A stretch of DNA of 64,000 nt, from NCBI GenBank assembly GCA_025360815.1, contig JANYBL010000097.1, positions 1 to 64,000 on the forward strand. Reading direction: 5' to 3'. This DNA is from Burkholderiales bacterium (GTDB lineage: Bacteria; Pseudomonadota; Gammaproteobacteria; Burkholderiales; Usitatibacteraceae). This document shows positions 26,953-36,117 of the stretch, piece after piece. The first letter of the stretch is position 1, and each line of letters starts with the position of its first letter. The notes under the pieces are model-generated. The model worked only from the letters and a program-made list of their open reading frames with translations. It was not told the origin of the DNA and made no database searches. Made by a program: the position numbers and the translations under genes.

Positions 26953-27273
26953 CTACGATTGACACACGCCCCCAATATTGCTCGATACAAACATCACTGT
27001 GATGAACACGCCTATGAGCGCCAAGATGAGCGTGATGCGGGCAGCATCAGCCCAATCGACGTTAGTTTTACCGAACATCAGCACGAGCATGAGTGAACCG
27101 CTCAGCGCCAGCACCAGCACCTTAGCGGTTCTGAGCCAGAACTTGGCGCTGATTTCACTGCGATCGCAAAGCTCCATCAACACGCTTCGGCTGACGGGCC
27201 GCAGATACAGCATAGGCAACATGACGATGGCCAGGGTTAACGCGAGTGAGACAAAAAAGAGTCCGATTTGCAT
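26953..27273 (-). CDS. Small membrane protein, unrecognised
   Basis: The product is 106 residues with three or so hydrophobic helices: an N-terminal one (LFFVSLALTLAIVMLPMLYL), a middle one (VLVLALSGSLMLVLMF) and a C-terminal one (ITLILALIGVFITVMFV). The conserved-looking LRPVSRSVLMELCDR loop lies between. ATG 27273 is favoured: the upstream ATG 27288 sits inside the ribosome binding site GAAGGA. It is packed against the DCC gene, whose TAA ends directly before 27288. Function unknown; its place suggests cooperation with the DCC protein. Confidence 0.7.
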   Translation of the reverse strand: MQIGLFFVSLALTLAIVMLPMLYLRPVSRSVLMELCDRSEISAKFWLRTAKVLVLALSGSLMLVLMFGKTNVDWADAARITLILALIGVFITVMFVSSNIGGVCQS

Positions 27274-27288
27274 GATGGATTCCTTCAT

Positions 27289-27897
27289 TTAATGGTTGGT
27301 GGTGCTAAACGATGTCGCACAATTTTTTCGATCCACCGCGCAGACTTGGCTTTGTGCATATGCCACTTTCGCCAGCGCTGTTTGTGTCGTGAGTTGGTCG
27401 GCACGCGCTTTGGCGCGCTTGGAAAATATTTCCAGCAACCGGTGCAAGCCAATTTTGGACATGCGATAGCGGTTGCGCACGATCCACGGATACAGTCGTG
27501 CCGCATAGGGTTTGATTAATCGGTGCGCCAAGATGCTGCTGACAACGCCCAGATCGGCAGCCGCGTAGCAGGCCACAAACACATCCACCCCGCGCAGCCA
27601 TCGCCCCGCTGCATCGCGGGCGTGGATCATATTCATCATGGTTTCGCGGCTGGCTGGCAAGGCGCTGTCGTCAAAATCGACTGGGCTGCAATCAATTAAA
27701 TTGAGCATCGGCGCGCTATTTTGTTGAATGGCGCGAATCACATCGCGCGCGACGAAATTTTGCATTTCGCCGCTGCAAAGGCGGCATGAACCATCAAAAT
27801 AGACGGTGAGCGGGTAGGTGATCGCGACCTGGTTGCCGAGGCTGTTGGTCTCTTGCGGATTGGGCAAGGCATGCGTTGGCGTTTTTACGGTTGTCAT
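27289..27897 (-). CDS. DCC (DUF393) thiol-disulfide oxidoreductase-like protein
   Basis: Product of about 202 residues. The family signature DxxCxxC is seen as YFDGSCRLCSGEM near residue 35, and a matching GVDVFVACYAAAD segment and WIVRNRYRMSKIG end follow as in DUF393 proteins. The cysteines suggest redox activity; substrates are unknown for most members. The C-terminal 40 residues extend past the usual domain. ATG 27897 is taken; GTG 27903 has better spacing to the AAGGA ribosome binding site. It is the first gene downstream of the second palindromic operator. Confidence 0.8.
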   Translation of the reverse strand: MTTVKTPTHALPNPQETNSLGNQVAITYPLTVYFDGSCRLCSGEMQNFVARDVIRAIQQNSAPMLNLIDCSPVDFDDSALPASRETMMNMIHARDAAGRWLRGVDVFVACYAAADLGVVSSILAHRLIKPYAARLYPWIVRNRYRMSKIGLHRLLEIFSKRAKARADQLTTQTALAKVAYAQSQVCAVDRKNCATSFSTTNH

Positions 27898-27976
27898 CTT
27901 CACACAGGTTCCTTTCACTGCGAAATTTCAACGGCGCTTCAACACCATTTCAACTTCAATTGTTTTTTGTTTCTTT

Positions 27977-27998
27977 AGTTTCAGTAAATAATGAAATA
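27977..27998. promoter_or_regulatory. Second copy of the GbsR-associated palindrome
   Basis: TTTCAGT, spacer AAATA, then ATGAAATA matches the palindrome before the regulator gene with three mismatches over 21 positions. It is 80 bases upstream of the DCC start in an AT-rich stretch. The likely function is regulator binding at the operon promoter. The interval 28003-28200 otherwise shows nothing I can support. Confidence 0.55.
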
Positions 27999-28200
27999 AA
28001 AAGTTAAAAATTTTTCGCTTGTTTCTACTGCGGTACTGTTAAAGCCAACTTCAACCTCAGCTTCCACCCCGGTACCAAACCCTCACCAGAACAACCGAAA
28101 ACCGACAACACCCGAATTACGCCGAACACCTCGCCCGGCGCGGAGTTTGACGGATTGAGCCAACGGCAGCATTCAGCTTGCATCCGACAAACCTGTTCTG

Positions 28201-28734
28201 TTAACTTTCCGACTTGCTGCGCACAAACTGCTGCACCTTCGCGCCCATCTTAATCACTTTCATCATCGTCTCGGGCTCCAGGCGAATCATCTCTGATGCC
28301 CATGATGAAAGCGCTTCCATTAATGCCAACGTCTCCTTAATCCGCAGCTGCGCGGCTTTATCCTCAGAGGCAATATCGCCGCTTTTCAAACAATCGCGCA
28401 ATACCTCGATGGTGGGATCAAACTCGCGAGACTTGCGCTCCCGCACGACAGTGCGAAAAAGCTCCCACACATCGGTGGTCGTCTCGTAGTGATCGCGCCG
28501 ATCACCCATCAGCGGTATCGAGCGGATGAGGTTCCAATTCGAGAGTTCTTTCAAACTCATGCTCACGTTTGACCGCGCCACGCCAAGCGTTTCGGTGATT
28601 TCATCGGCATTCATGGGGTGCCCAGAAATGAACAGCAACGCGTGGATTTGCGCCACGGTGCGGTTAACGCCCCAAGTGGTGCCCATTTCGCCCCAGTGGA
28701 GCACGAATTTTTTGGCGACGGGTTTGAGTTCCAT
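28201..28734 (-). CDS. GbsR/MarR-family transcriptional regulator
   Basis: Winged helix-turn-helix regulator of 177 residues. Seen: the GbsR-type opening MGTTWGVNRTVAQIHALLFI, the recognition region EITETLGVARSNVSMSLKEL, then the wing with LIRSIPLMGDRRDHYETT, and a helical C-terminal half. Relatives control osmoprotectant or membrane-stress genes and respond to small molecules such as choline; the ligand here is unknown. A perfect palindrome lies 24 bases upstream of its start and a similar one before the DCC operon downstream, so autoregulation and control of that operon are inferred. Confidence 0.88.
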   Translation of the reverse strand: MELKPVAKKFVLHWGEMGTTWGVNRTVAQIHALLFISGHPMNADEITETLGVARSNVSMSLKELSNWNLIRSIPLMGDRRDHYETTTDVWELFRTVVRERKSREFDPTIEVLRDCLKSGDIASEDKAAQLRIKETLALMEALSSWASEMIRLEPETMMKVIKMGAKVQQFVRSKSES

Positions 28735-28757
28735 ATCAATAATTTACGCCTTCCAGT

Positions 28758-28779
28758 TATTTCAGTCAATACTGAAATA
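28758..28779. promoter_or_regulatory. Perfect palindrome upstream of the GbsR-type gene, probable operator
   Basis: Arms TATTTCAGT and ACTGAAATA are exact inverse complements around the 4-base centre CAAT. Its position, 24 bases before the regulator start in the divergent gap to uvrD, fits an operator overlapping a promoter. A close copy is at 27977-27998. Confidence 0.7.
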
Positions 28780-28874
28780 GAAAATATTTTACGACGACTT
28801 CATGCCCGACTCAGTTGATCGGCGTACCACCACTTATAATAAGACAAGCTTTCCCGCTTTCTTTCGGTGCACCC

Positions 28875-31265
28875 ATGCAAGCCTCAGATCCCCAATCCCA
28901 TGTCTCCCCCCGCCTGCTCGACAACCTCAATCCCGAACAACGCAACGCAGTCACCCTTGGTCGGGAGAGCGCATTGGTGCTGGCGGGCGCGGGCAGCGGC
29001 AAGACGCGAGTGCTCACGACACGCATTGCCTACCTAATCCAAACCGGCCAAGTCAGTCCCAGCGGTTTGTTGGCAGTGACGTTCACCAATAAAGCCTCGC
29101 GCGAGATGCTGACGCGTTTGACTTCAATGATGCCGATTAACACCCGAGGGATGTGGGTTGGCACGTTCCATGGCCTGTGTAATCGGATGCTGCGGGCGCA
29201 TTATCGCGACGTGAATTTGCCGCAGACGTTTCAGATTCTTGATTCTGGCGATCAGCAATCAGCCATCAAACGATTGCTCAAAGCGCTGAATGTCGACGAT
29301 GAAAAATTCAAACCACGCGAAATGTCGTGGTTTATCAACAGCGCTAAAGAACAAGGCCTGCGCTCGCATGTGGTGGAAGCCAAAGACGAGTTCACCCGCC
29401 GCCAAGTCGAAATTTACCAAGCCTACGACGAGCAATGCAACCGCGAGGGTGTGGTCGATTTTGCAGAATTGCTGCTACGCTGCTACGAATTGCTTAGCAA
29501 AAATAAACCGCTTTGCGAGCATTATCAAAACCGGTTCAAATTTATTTTGGTCGATGAGTTTCAAGACACCAACCGGCTGCAATACAAATGGATCCAGCTC
29601 TTGGCGGGTTCTCGCACGGCGGAGCAATCGAATGTGGTTTTCGCGGTTGGTGACGACGATCAATCGATCTACGGCTTTCGGGGTGCCGAAGTTGGCAATA
29701 TGCGCGATTTTCAGCGCGATTTTGCCAATGGGAATGTCATTAAGCTCGAACAAAACTATCGATCAGAAGGCGCGATTCTGGATGCGGCGAACGCTGTTAT
29801 TTCGCACAACAAAGATCGTCTTGGCAAAAATTTATGGACAGATGCAGGCAAAGGTGAAAACCTCCGCATCTATCCCGCTTCAACTGATTTGGATGAAGCT
29901 GAGTTTGTGGTGGAAGAAGCGCGAACGCTGAATCGCGAAGGCATGGCGTTTGCCGACATGGCGTTGCTCTATCGATCGAACGCACAATCGCGAGTCCTTG
30001 AGCACGCTCTTTTCAGGTCGGGAATTTCATATCGTGTTTATGGCGGATTGCGGTTTTTTGAACGGCTTGAAATTAAACATGCGCTCGCTTATTTGCGGCT
30101 CGCGGGCAACCCGGATGATGATGGTGCTTTCTCGCGGGTGGTGAATTTCCCGCCACGTGGCATTGGCGCGCGCTCGGTAGAGCAAGTGATGGACTTGGCC
30201 AAGCGCTACAATATTTCGCTTTATGCGGCGGCCGCCAACGGCATTGCGAACGGCGATTTGGCGGGGCGGGCGGGTTTGGCAGTGGGCTCGTTTTTGAAGA
30301 TCTGCGAGGCGCTGAAATCGTCCTCGGGCAAGGTCTCGTTGGCCGAATTAGTTGATGAATGCTTGGAATTGAGTGGTCTCAAAACGCATTACGCCGCCGA
30401 GCGCGAAGGTGCAGATCGATTGGCAAACTTGAGCGAATTGGTCACTGCCTGCGCGCAGTTTGAGGAAACCTTCGAGGGACCGCTGGAAGGCGAAGAACCC
30501 ACCGATGCGCTCACCAGCTTCCTAACCCACGCGAGCTTGGAAGCCGGCGAACATGAAGCAGGCGAGAGCGACGATGCGCTGCAACTGATGACGGTTCACG
30601 CTGCCAAGGGCTTGGAATTTAACGCGGTGTTTTTAAGCGGCTGCGAAGAAGGGTTGTTCCCGCACGAACAATCGATGAACGATTTTGACGGCTTGGAAGA
30701 AGAGCGGCGGCTGATGTACGTGGCAATCACCCGCGCCCGCAAACGGCTCTACCTAACCTATGCGGGCTCGCGTATGTTGCACGGCCAAACGCGCTACGGG
30801 GTAGTTTCGCGCTTTATCGATGAGATTCCGGAAGCGCTTTGCAAGTGGTTGGTGGTGCCGGATAAAAACGCAGCCTATGGAGCGCATTTTGGAGCAGGTG
30901 GTTTCAATGGTGGATACATTGGCAATAGTGGCGTTCGTGCCGGTGGCTTAGGTAGCGACAATGCTTCATCTGGCAGCGCGTATACTGGACATAAGCAGAG
31001 TTATTCATCCCAGCATTACGCCGAACAGGGCAATCAACCCTACGGCCGCCAAGGCGCGCCAGACACGACCCGCGCTGGTTTTGAAACCAAAAAAGCCGAT
31101 ACGCACCCGTTCGCGGTAGGTCAAAACGTGAAGCATGAAAAATTTGGCGAAGGTGTGGTGGTGAATTTTGAAGGCCGTGCCAACGACGCCCGCGTGCAGG
31201 TGAAATTCCGCACCGAAGGCGTAAAGTGGTTGTCGTTGCAGTATGCAAAGTTAAGTGTCTTGTAG
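28875..31265 (+). CDS. uvrD: DNA helicase II, UvrD/PcrA type
   Basis: Superfamily 1A 3'-5' helicase of 796 residues for nucleotide-excision and mismatch repair. Seen in order: Q motif LNPEQRNAV, Walker A AGAGSGKTRVL, VTFTNKASREM, VDEFQDTN (Walker B), GDDDQSIYGFRGA, QNYRS, MTVHAAKGLEF and MYVAITRARKRL. A Gly/Ser-rich linker (about residues 680-735) joins to a C-terminal Tudor-like domain with VGQNVKHEKFGEGVV. ATG 28875 is chosen because the longer frame from 28815 adds a non-conserved leader. Confidence 0.94.
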   Translation: MQASDPQSHVSPRLLDNLNPEQRNAVTLGRESALVLAGAGSGKTRVLTTRIAYLIQTGQVSPSGLLAVTFTNKASREMLTRLTSMMPINTRGMWVGTFHGLCNRMLRAHYRDVNLPQTFQILDSGDQQSAIKRLLKALNVDDEKFKPREMSWFINSAKEQGLRSHVVEAKDEFTRRQVEIYQAYDEQCNREGVVDFAELLLRCYELLSKNKPLCEHYQNRFKFILVDEFQDTNRLQYKWIQLLAGSRTAEQSNVVFAVGDDDQSIYGFRGAEVGNMRDFQRDFANGNVIKLEQNYRSEGAILDAANAVISHNKDRLGKNLWTDAGKGENLRIYPASTDLDEAEFVVEEARTLNREGMAFADMALLYRSNAQSRVLEHALFRSGISYRVYGGLRFFERLEIKHALAYLRLAGNPDDDGAFSRVVNFPPRGIGARSVEQVMDLAKRYNISLYAAAANGIANGDLAGRAGLAVGSFLKICEALKSSSGKVSLAELVDECLELSGLKTHYAAEREGADRLANLSELVTACAQFEETFEGPLEGEEPTDALTSFLTHASLEAGEHEAGESDDALQLMTVHAAKGLEFNAVFLSGCEEGLFPHEQSMNDFDGLEEERRLMYVAITRARKRLYLTYAGSRMLHGQTRYGVVSRFIDEIPEALCKWLVVPDKNAAYGAHFGAGGFNGGYIGNSGVRAGGLGSDNASSGSAYTGHKQSYSSQHYAEQGNQPYGRQGAPDTTRAGFETKKADTHPFAVGQNVKHEKFGEGVVVNFEGRANDARVQVKFRTEGVKWLSLQYAKLSVL

Positions 31266-31356
31266 TTTGACTTTGCAGCGATCGGCGGACGACCAACCTT
31301 CGCAAAAATACTGCCAGCAAATCGGCCAACGATAGACCTCGCGCAAGTTCCCCATT

Positions 31357-31402
31357 AACGATCTTGCCGCGCCACCCCAAAAAACATCGCGGCAAGATCG
31401 TT
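31357..31402. repeat. Perfect 15-bp inverted repeat downstream of uvrD
   Basis: AACGATCTTGCCGCG (31357-31371) and CGCGGCAAGATCGTT (31388-31402) surround a 16-base spacer. The stem is stable enough to act as an RNA hairpin, but no T-run follows on either side, so a simple Rho-independent terminator is not supported. It lies in the 312-bp gap between uvrD and hisH, which holds no gene I can support. Confidence 0.75.
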
Positions 31403-31577
31403 GTGGCATTTCACAGCAATGCCCTGCATCGGTGGCGTATTGGCAGCTAAGCCGGGCGTCGCCTTCTGAGGTAAAATCTTGCTTGAACGCTGCGGCTGAT
31501 TTAAACGCAAATCTAACTAAATGCCTCAAGGTGGTCGCCAATGCTGGTGTTTGGCATGATTTACCAATAAAAGCAAT

Positions 31578-32306
31578 ATGCAAAAACTCGTCGTCATCGA
31601 TTATGGAATGGGCAACTTGCGCTCGGTAGCGAAGGCGTTTGAGTTCGTCGTACGCGAGCACGCGCTACCGTTTCAGGTGTCGATTTCCGGCTCTCCACAA
31701 GACGTGGCAAACGCCGACCGCGTCGTATTTCCTGGGCAGGGCGCAATGCCCGACTGCATGAAATATTTGCGTGAAAGCGGTTTGGAACAAGCCGTGCGAG
31801 ACGCGGCAAATTCGCCGACGAAATCAAAACCATTCTTCGGCGTTTGCGTCGGTATGCAGATGTTGTTTGACACCTCGGAAGAGGCGAATTTGCAAACCCA
31901 TACCGACGGTCTCGGTATTTTTTCTGGCACCGTTCAAAAATTTCGCCCGACGGATACGTCCCTAAAAGTCCCGCACATGGGTTGGAATGAAGTTTACCAA
32001 TGCGCGGGATTTTTCGGGATGCATCCGATATGGAAAAACATTCCCGATGCAGAACGTTTTTATTTCGTGCATAGTTATTACTGTGAGCCGTCGGAAGTCG
32101 AACCTGCAATGGGCAACGCGGATGAAACTGACCGAAATGCCAAAAGCAACAAAGCCAGCAATGTGCGTGCTGCCATGGCAAACTATGGTATTCAGTTCAC
32201 CGCTGCGATTGCCCGCGATAATATTTTTGCCACACAATTTCATCCTGAAAAAAGTCATCACGCCGGTCTGACGCTCTACAAAAATTTCCTGCAATGGAAT
32301 CCTTAA
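31578..32306 (+). CDS. hisH: Imidazole glycerol phosphate synthase, glutaminase subunit
   Basis: Releases ammonia from glutamine for HisF in histidine synthesis. The 242-residue product has the nucleophile elbow [11 protein letters not shown] with the catalytic Cys and the His/Glu pair in QFHPEKS. It is longer than the typical 200-215 residues: about 20 extra polar residues ([18 protein letters not shown]) lie before the [18 protein letters not shown] segment. hisA and hisF follow, so the heterodimer partners are made together. hisB, often just upstream, is not present. Confidence 0.95.
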   Translation: MQKLVVIDYGMGNLRSVAKAFEFVVREHALPFQVSISGSPQDVANADRVVFPGQGAMPDCMKYLRESGLEQAVRDAANSPTKSKPFFGVCVGMQMLFDTSEEANLQTHTDGLGIFSGTVQKFRPTDTSLKVPHMGWNEVYQCAGFFGMHPIWKNIPDAERFYFVHSYYCEPSEVEPAMGNADETDRNAKSNKASNVRAAMANYGIQFTAAIARDNIFATQFHPEKSHHAGLTLYKNFLQWNP

Positions 32307-32316
32307 ATTTCCCATC

Positions 32317-33057
32317 ATGTTGATCATCCCGGCCATTGATATCAAAGACGGCAAATGCGTGCGCCTTGAAAAAGGTGAAATGGATTCTGCCAAAATTTTC
32401 TCTGATAATGCCGGCGAAACCGCCCGCAAATGGCTAGCCATGGGTGCCAGACGATTGCATGTCGTTGATCTCAACGGCGCGTTTGCCGGCAAGCCGAAAA
32501 ACGAGAATGTGGTCAAACAAATCATTGCCGAAGTCGGCGATGAAATGGCAATCCAACTCGGCGGCGGCATTCGTGATTTAGATACCATTGAGCGCTATTT
32601 GGATGACGGTGTTTCCTATATTGTCATCGGCACGGCAGCGGTCAAAATTTCCGGTTTCCTGCACGAAGCCTGTGACGCATTCCCCGGACATATCATTGTG
32701 GCGCTGGATGCCAAAGACGGCAAAGTCGCTACCGATGGCTGGTCAAAGTTAACCGGCCATGATGTGATTGATTTAGCGGTGCGCTTCCAAGACTATGGCG
32801 TGGAGGCCGTTCTTTATACCGACATCGGCCGCGACGGCATGATGACCGGCGTGAACATAGAAGCTACAGTAAAGCTTGCCAAAGCGTTGTCGATTCCCGT
32901 CATCGCCAGCGGCGGTTTGAATAATATCGATAACGTAAAGCGCCTCATGGCCGTGGAAGACGAAGGCATCATGGGCGCGATCACAGGGCGGGCGATTTAT
33001 GAAGGCAAGCTCGATTTTGCAAAGGCTTGTGAAATCGCGCATGCGACCGAATTGTAG
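32317..33057 (+). CDS. hisA: ProFAR isomerase
   Basis: Phosphoribosylformimino-5-aminoimidazole carboxamide ribotide isomerase, a half-barrel-duplicated TIM barrel of 246 residues. Catalytic Asp near the N-terminus is in [15 protein letters not shown], with [19 protein letters not shown] in the first half and [13 protein letters not shown] plus [11 protein letters not shown] in the second. It starts 10 bases after hisH. Confidence 0.97.
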   Translation: MLIIPAIDIKDGKCVRLEKGEMDSAKIFSDNAGETARKWLAMGARRLHVVDLNGAFAGKPKNENVVKQIIAEVGDEMAIQLGGGIRDLDTIERYLDDGVSYIVIGTAAVKISGFLHEACDAFPGHIIVALDAKDGKVATDGWSKLTGHDVIDLAVRFQDYGVEAVLYTDIGRDGMMTGVNIEATVKLAKALSIPVIASGGLNNIDNVKRLMAVEDEGIMGAITGRAIYEGKLDFAKACEIAHATEL

Positions 33058-33171
33058 TTCGGTGTTGTTGCTATTTCTCGCTTCGCTCTCATGGCAAAAA
33101 TTTAAACCCTTGTATTAAAGCCGTTCTTCAGGCATTAATGGCTGAAACGCCGCGCCCACTCTAGACTTACT

Positions 33172-33933
33172 ATGTTAGCCAAACGCATCATTCCCTGTCT
33201 CGACGTTAACGCTGGCCGTGTGGTCAAAGGCGTTAATTTCCTGAACCTGCGCGACGCGGGTGATCCGGTTGAAATCGCAAAAAAATATAACGATGAAAGT
33301 GCTGATGAAATTACCTTCCTCGACATCACGGCCAGCGCCGATCAACGCGGTTTGATTCTGGATATTATCGAGCGCGTGGCCGAGCAAGTTTTTATTCCGC
33401 TTACCGTCGGCGGCGGCGTGCGCGAGGTGAATGATGTACGCCGTTTGCTTAATGCAGGCGCAGACAAAATCAGCATCAATACTTCAGCGGTCACGAACCC
33501 GCAGTTAGTGAAAGAAGCCGCCGATAAATTCGGTTCGCAAGCGATTGTGGTGGCGATCGATGCGCGGAAAAAAGTCAACGCCGAGGGATGGGAAGTTTTC
33601 ACCCACGGCGGTCGCAAAGCAACCGGGCTCGACGTTGTCGAATGGGCGCGGTACATGAACGCGCTGGGCGCAGGTGAAATTTTACTCACCAGCATGGATC
33701 GTGACGGCACCAAATCTGGTTTTGATTTAGCGCTCACCCGCGCCGTCGCTGAGGCCGTGAGCGTGCCGGTGATCGCGTCAGGTGGTGTTGGCACGCTCGA
33801 TGATTTGGCGAATGGTGTGATCGACGGCAAGGCGGATGCGGTGTTGGCGGCCTCAATTTTTCACTTTGGCGAATTTACGGTCAGGCAGGCGAAGCAGCAT
33901 TTGGCTTCGCGTGGGATTGAGATGCGATTATGA
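33172..33933 (+). CDS. hisF: Imidazole glycerol phosphate synthase, cyclase subunit
   Basis: TIM-barrel cyclase of 253 residues producing imidazole glycerol phosphate and AICAR. Seen: [20 protein letters not shown] with the catalytic Asp, [17 protein letters not shown], and [17 protein letters not shown] with the second catalytic Asp, then [11 protein letters not shown]. It pairs with HisH. It ends 4 bases into hisI (33930-33933), so the two are coupled. Confidence 0.98.
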   Translation: MLAKRIIPCLDVNAGRVVKGVNFLNLRDAGDPVEIAKKYNDESADEITFLDITASADQRGLILDIIERVAEQVFIPLTVGGGVREVNDVRRLLNAGADKISINTSAVTNPQLVKEAADKFGSQAIVVAIDARKKVNAEGWEVFTHGGRKATGLDVVEWARYMNALGAGEILLTSMDRDGTKSGFDLALTRAVAEAVSVPVIASGGVGTLDDLANGVIDGKADAVLAASIFHFGEFTVRQAKQHLASRGIEMRL

Positions 33934-34325
33934 GTACGACGTTAGCCGCCGCCGTTAAGTGGAACGACCAAAACCTAGTCGCGGCCATCGCGCAAGATGC
34001 GACGACCAAAGACGTGTTGATGATGGCGTGGATGAGTCGTGAATCGCTTGCGTTAACACTTGAAACTGGCGATGCGCATTATTGGTCACGTTCGCGCCAA
34101 GCAATGTGGAAAAAAGGTGAGTCGTCCGGCCATATTCAGCATGTCAAATCGATCCGGCTTGATTGCGATGGCGATACTATTTTGCTCGTCGTGGAGCAGG
34201 TCGGCGGCATTGCTTGCCACACGGGGCGGGCGAATTGTTTTTTCAATTTAAACAATCATGGCGAATGGGTCGCCGATCCGCAGATGCGGGTGTTGTCATC
34301 GCCCGGAAATTTCACGGCTGATTAA
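33930..34325 (+). CDS. hisI: Phosphoribosyl-AMP cyclohydrolase
   Basis: Zinc/magnesium-dependent cyclohydrolase of 131 residues. It has [20 protein letters not shown], the [17 protein letters not shown] signature, the metal-binding LDCDGDTI acidic residues and [13 protein letters not shown] with the zinc cysteines. It is the monofunctional type, with hisE as a separate gene. Confidence 0.97.
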   Translation: MSTTLAAAVKWNDQNLVAAIAQDATTKDVLMMAWMSRESLALTLETGDAHYWSRSRQAMWKKGESSGHIQHVKSIRLDCDGDTILLVVEQVGGIACHTGRANCFFNLNNHGEWVADPQMRVLSSPGNFTAD

Positions 34326-34355
34326 TAACGCTCACAAGCTGAGCAGATTAAATTT

Positions 34356-34676
34356 ATGAACGATACGTTACAAAAACTCGAAGCCACCATCGCCGCTCGG
34401 CAAAACACCGCGCCAGAATCGTCCTACGTGGCGAAGCTGAACGCCAAAGGTTTGGACACAATCCTGAAAAAGCTAGGCGAAGAAGCGGTTGAAACCATTA
34501 TCGCCGCCAAATCTGGCGACCGTGATGCGACTGTCTATGAGGCCGCCGATTTACTGTTTCATACGCTCGTCATGCTGGGCCATCAAAATATTAAATTAGC
34601 GGATGTGTTGGCCGAGCTGGATCGCCGCGAGGGCGTTTCGGGCATTGATGAAAAAAACGCACGGGATGGAAAGTAG
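34356..34676 (+). CDS. hisE: Phosphoribosyl-ATP pyrophosphohydrolase
   Basis: MazG-like helical enzyme of 106 residues that hydrolyses phosphoribosyl-ATP. It has SYVAKLNAKGLDTILKKLGE, then EEAVETIIAAK with metal-binding acidic residues, and the YEAADLLFHTLVML helix. It precedes the HIT gene by three bases. Confidence 0.96.
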   Translation: MNDTLQKLEATIAARQNTAPESSYVAKLNAKGLDTILKKLGEEAVETIIAAKSGDRDATVYEAADLLFHTLVMLGHQNIKLADVLAELDRREGVSGIDEKNARDGK

Positions 34677-34679
34677 CCG

Positions 34680-35045
34680 ATGAGCTTTTTAGAAAACCCC
34701 ACGATTTTCGGCAAAATTTTACGCGGTGAGATCCCGTGCAAAAAAGTCTATGAAGACGACGAAATTTTCGCTTTTCACGATATTCATCCGATTGCCGATG
34801 TTCATTTTTTGATTATTCCGAAGAAATTTATCCCGACGTTGGCTGATGTTCAACCTGACGATTCGGCACTCTTGGGCAAACTGCTCGCCATGGCACCCGT
34901 GTTGGCAAAAGCACAGGGCTTAACGGATGGTTTTCGCACGGCGATCAATACCGGCAAGTTAGGTGGGCAAGAAGTGTATCATTTGCATATTCATGTGTTT
35001 GGCAACCGCCCCGGCTCTGCCGCATTGCGAGTGATGGGCGGTTAG
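34680..35045 (+). CDS. HIT-family nucleotide hydrolase (HinT type)
   Basis: Histidine-triad protein of 121 residues with the catalytic triad in VYHLHIHVFGNR near the C-terminus and the N-terminal IFGKILRGEIPCKKVYEDD motif. Members hydrolyse purine nucleoside phosphoramidates. It starts 3 bases after hisE and is regularly found between hisE and tatA in betaproteobacteria. Confidence 0.93.
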   Translation: MSFLENPTIFGKILRGEIPCKKVYEDDEIFAFHDIHPIADVHFLIIPKKFIPTLADVQPDDSALLGKLLAMAPVLAKAQGLTDGFRTAINTGKLGGQEVYHLHIHVFGNRPGSAALRVMGG

Positions 35046-35214
35046 CCCCTTATTATTGAATGGGACGACGGGAACATTCGGCGCCGCCAGTAAGTCGAAG
35101 CATGTAGATGAAGCGTTAAAGTAGCTTAATTATGTTCAAAGAAGTTCATTTTTCAACCGCATCGTAGGCGTGAACACACCGCGCGCGATGCGGAAAATTT
35201 TATAGGAGGTTCTT

Positions 35215-35442
35215 ATGGGCGGTTTTGGTAGCGTTACACACTGGATTATTCTGTTAGTGATCGTTCTGTTGGTTTTTGGCACGAAAAAATTACGCAATAT
35301 CGGCGGCGACTTGGGTGGTGCGGTCAAAAATTTTAAAGACAGCATGAAGCCCGATGATGCTGATAAAAAACCCGAGCAACTTGTGGCTGAAAATTCGGGG
35401 CAGACCGTTGAGGGTGAAGTCAAAGACAAACAAAAATCGTAG
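35215..35442 (+). CDS. tatA: Twin-arginine translocase subunit TatA
   Basis: Pore-forming single-span Tat subunit of 75 residues: an N-terminal helix ([20 protein letters not shown]), then an amphipathic [15 protein letters not shown] segment and an acidic/basic polar tail. A good GGAGG ribosome binding site precedes ATG 35215. It is the first gene of tatABC. Confidence 0.95.
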   Translation: MGGFGSVTHWIILLVIVLLVFGTKKLRNIGGDLGGAVKNFKDSMKPDDADKKPEQLVAENSGQTVEGEVKDKQKS

Positions 35443-35535
35443 CCGTTGCGAACGCTTCCGTGGTGGGCTTGATCAGGATGAACTGCGGCCGCACCGTTAC
35501 ATTTTGTTCTAGCACCGTGACGTCAGACTTCCGCT

Positions 35536-36117
35536 ATGTTTGATATTAGTTTTTTTAAAATCGCCGTTATTGGTGCAGTCGCGCTTGTGGTTCTGGGACC
35601 CGAGCGCTTGCCCAAAGTCGCCAAGACGGCGGGGCACTTATTTGGTCGCATACAGCGCTATGTGAACGGTGTCAAAGCCGATATTGCCCGCGAGATAGAG
35701 TCTTCCGAATTGGCGAACATAAAAAAGGAAGTAGTGGATGCGGCGCGTTCATTCGAGCAAACACTGCAACAGCAGGCAGGCGATTTCAAAACGGAAGTAA
35801 AATCGCTGGAAGAATCGGCGCGAAACACGATAGGCGGGACTGTCGCAATGGCAGAAGCATCGCCCCAGACATGGCCTGACATGGTCGCGCTCGATTCAAC
35901 CACTTATATGCCGGCCAGTGCGACAAGTGACTCATCCGCAACGGGGGGACTCCGTCAAAACGTCGCGCCCGTGCTTGGTTTGGGGGCAATATCTAGCAAT
36001 GAATCTGTTGCGCCCGCCGATCATTTTGGCCAAGGATTGTTTGACTTTGGTGTAGAAGCAAAACGCCCTGTGCTCGCGAAAGCGAACGCAGGGTCCGCCT
36101 TACCCGTATCGTCATGA
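35536..36117 (+). CDS. tatB: Twin-arginine translocase subunit TatB
   Basis: Substrate-receptor partner of TatC, 193 residues, with the TatB N-terminus MFDISFFKIAVIGAVALVVL and GPERLPKVAKTAG, then a long amphipathic helix. The low-complexity C-terminus of about 80 residues is poorly conserved in the family. Its stop overlaps the tatC start by four bases. Confidence 0.95.
   Translation: MFDISFFKIAVIGAVALVVLGPERLPKVAKTAGHLFGRIQRYVNGVKADIAREIESSELANIKKEVVDAARSFEQTLQQQAGDFKTEVKSLEESARNTIGGTVAMAEASPQTWPDMVALDSTTYMPASATSDSSATGGLRQNVAPVLGLGAISSNESVAPADHFGQGLFDFGVEAKRPVLAKANAGSALPVSS

Noticed and set aside
26848-27096. Plus-strand frame beyond the 8-bp tandem repeat
   Set aside because: It runs antisense into the small membrane-protein gene, and the composition is not protein-like.
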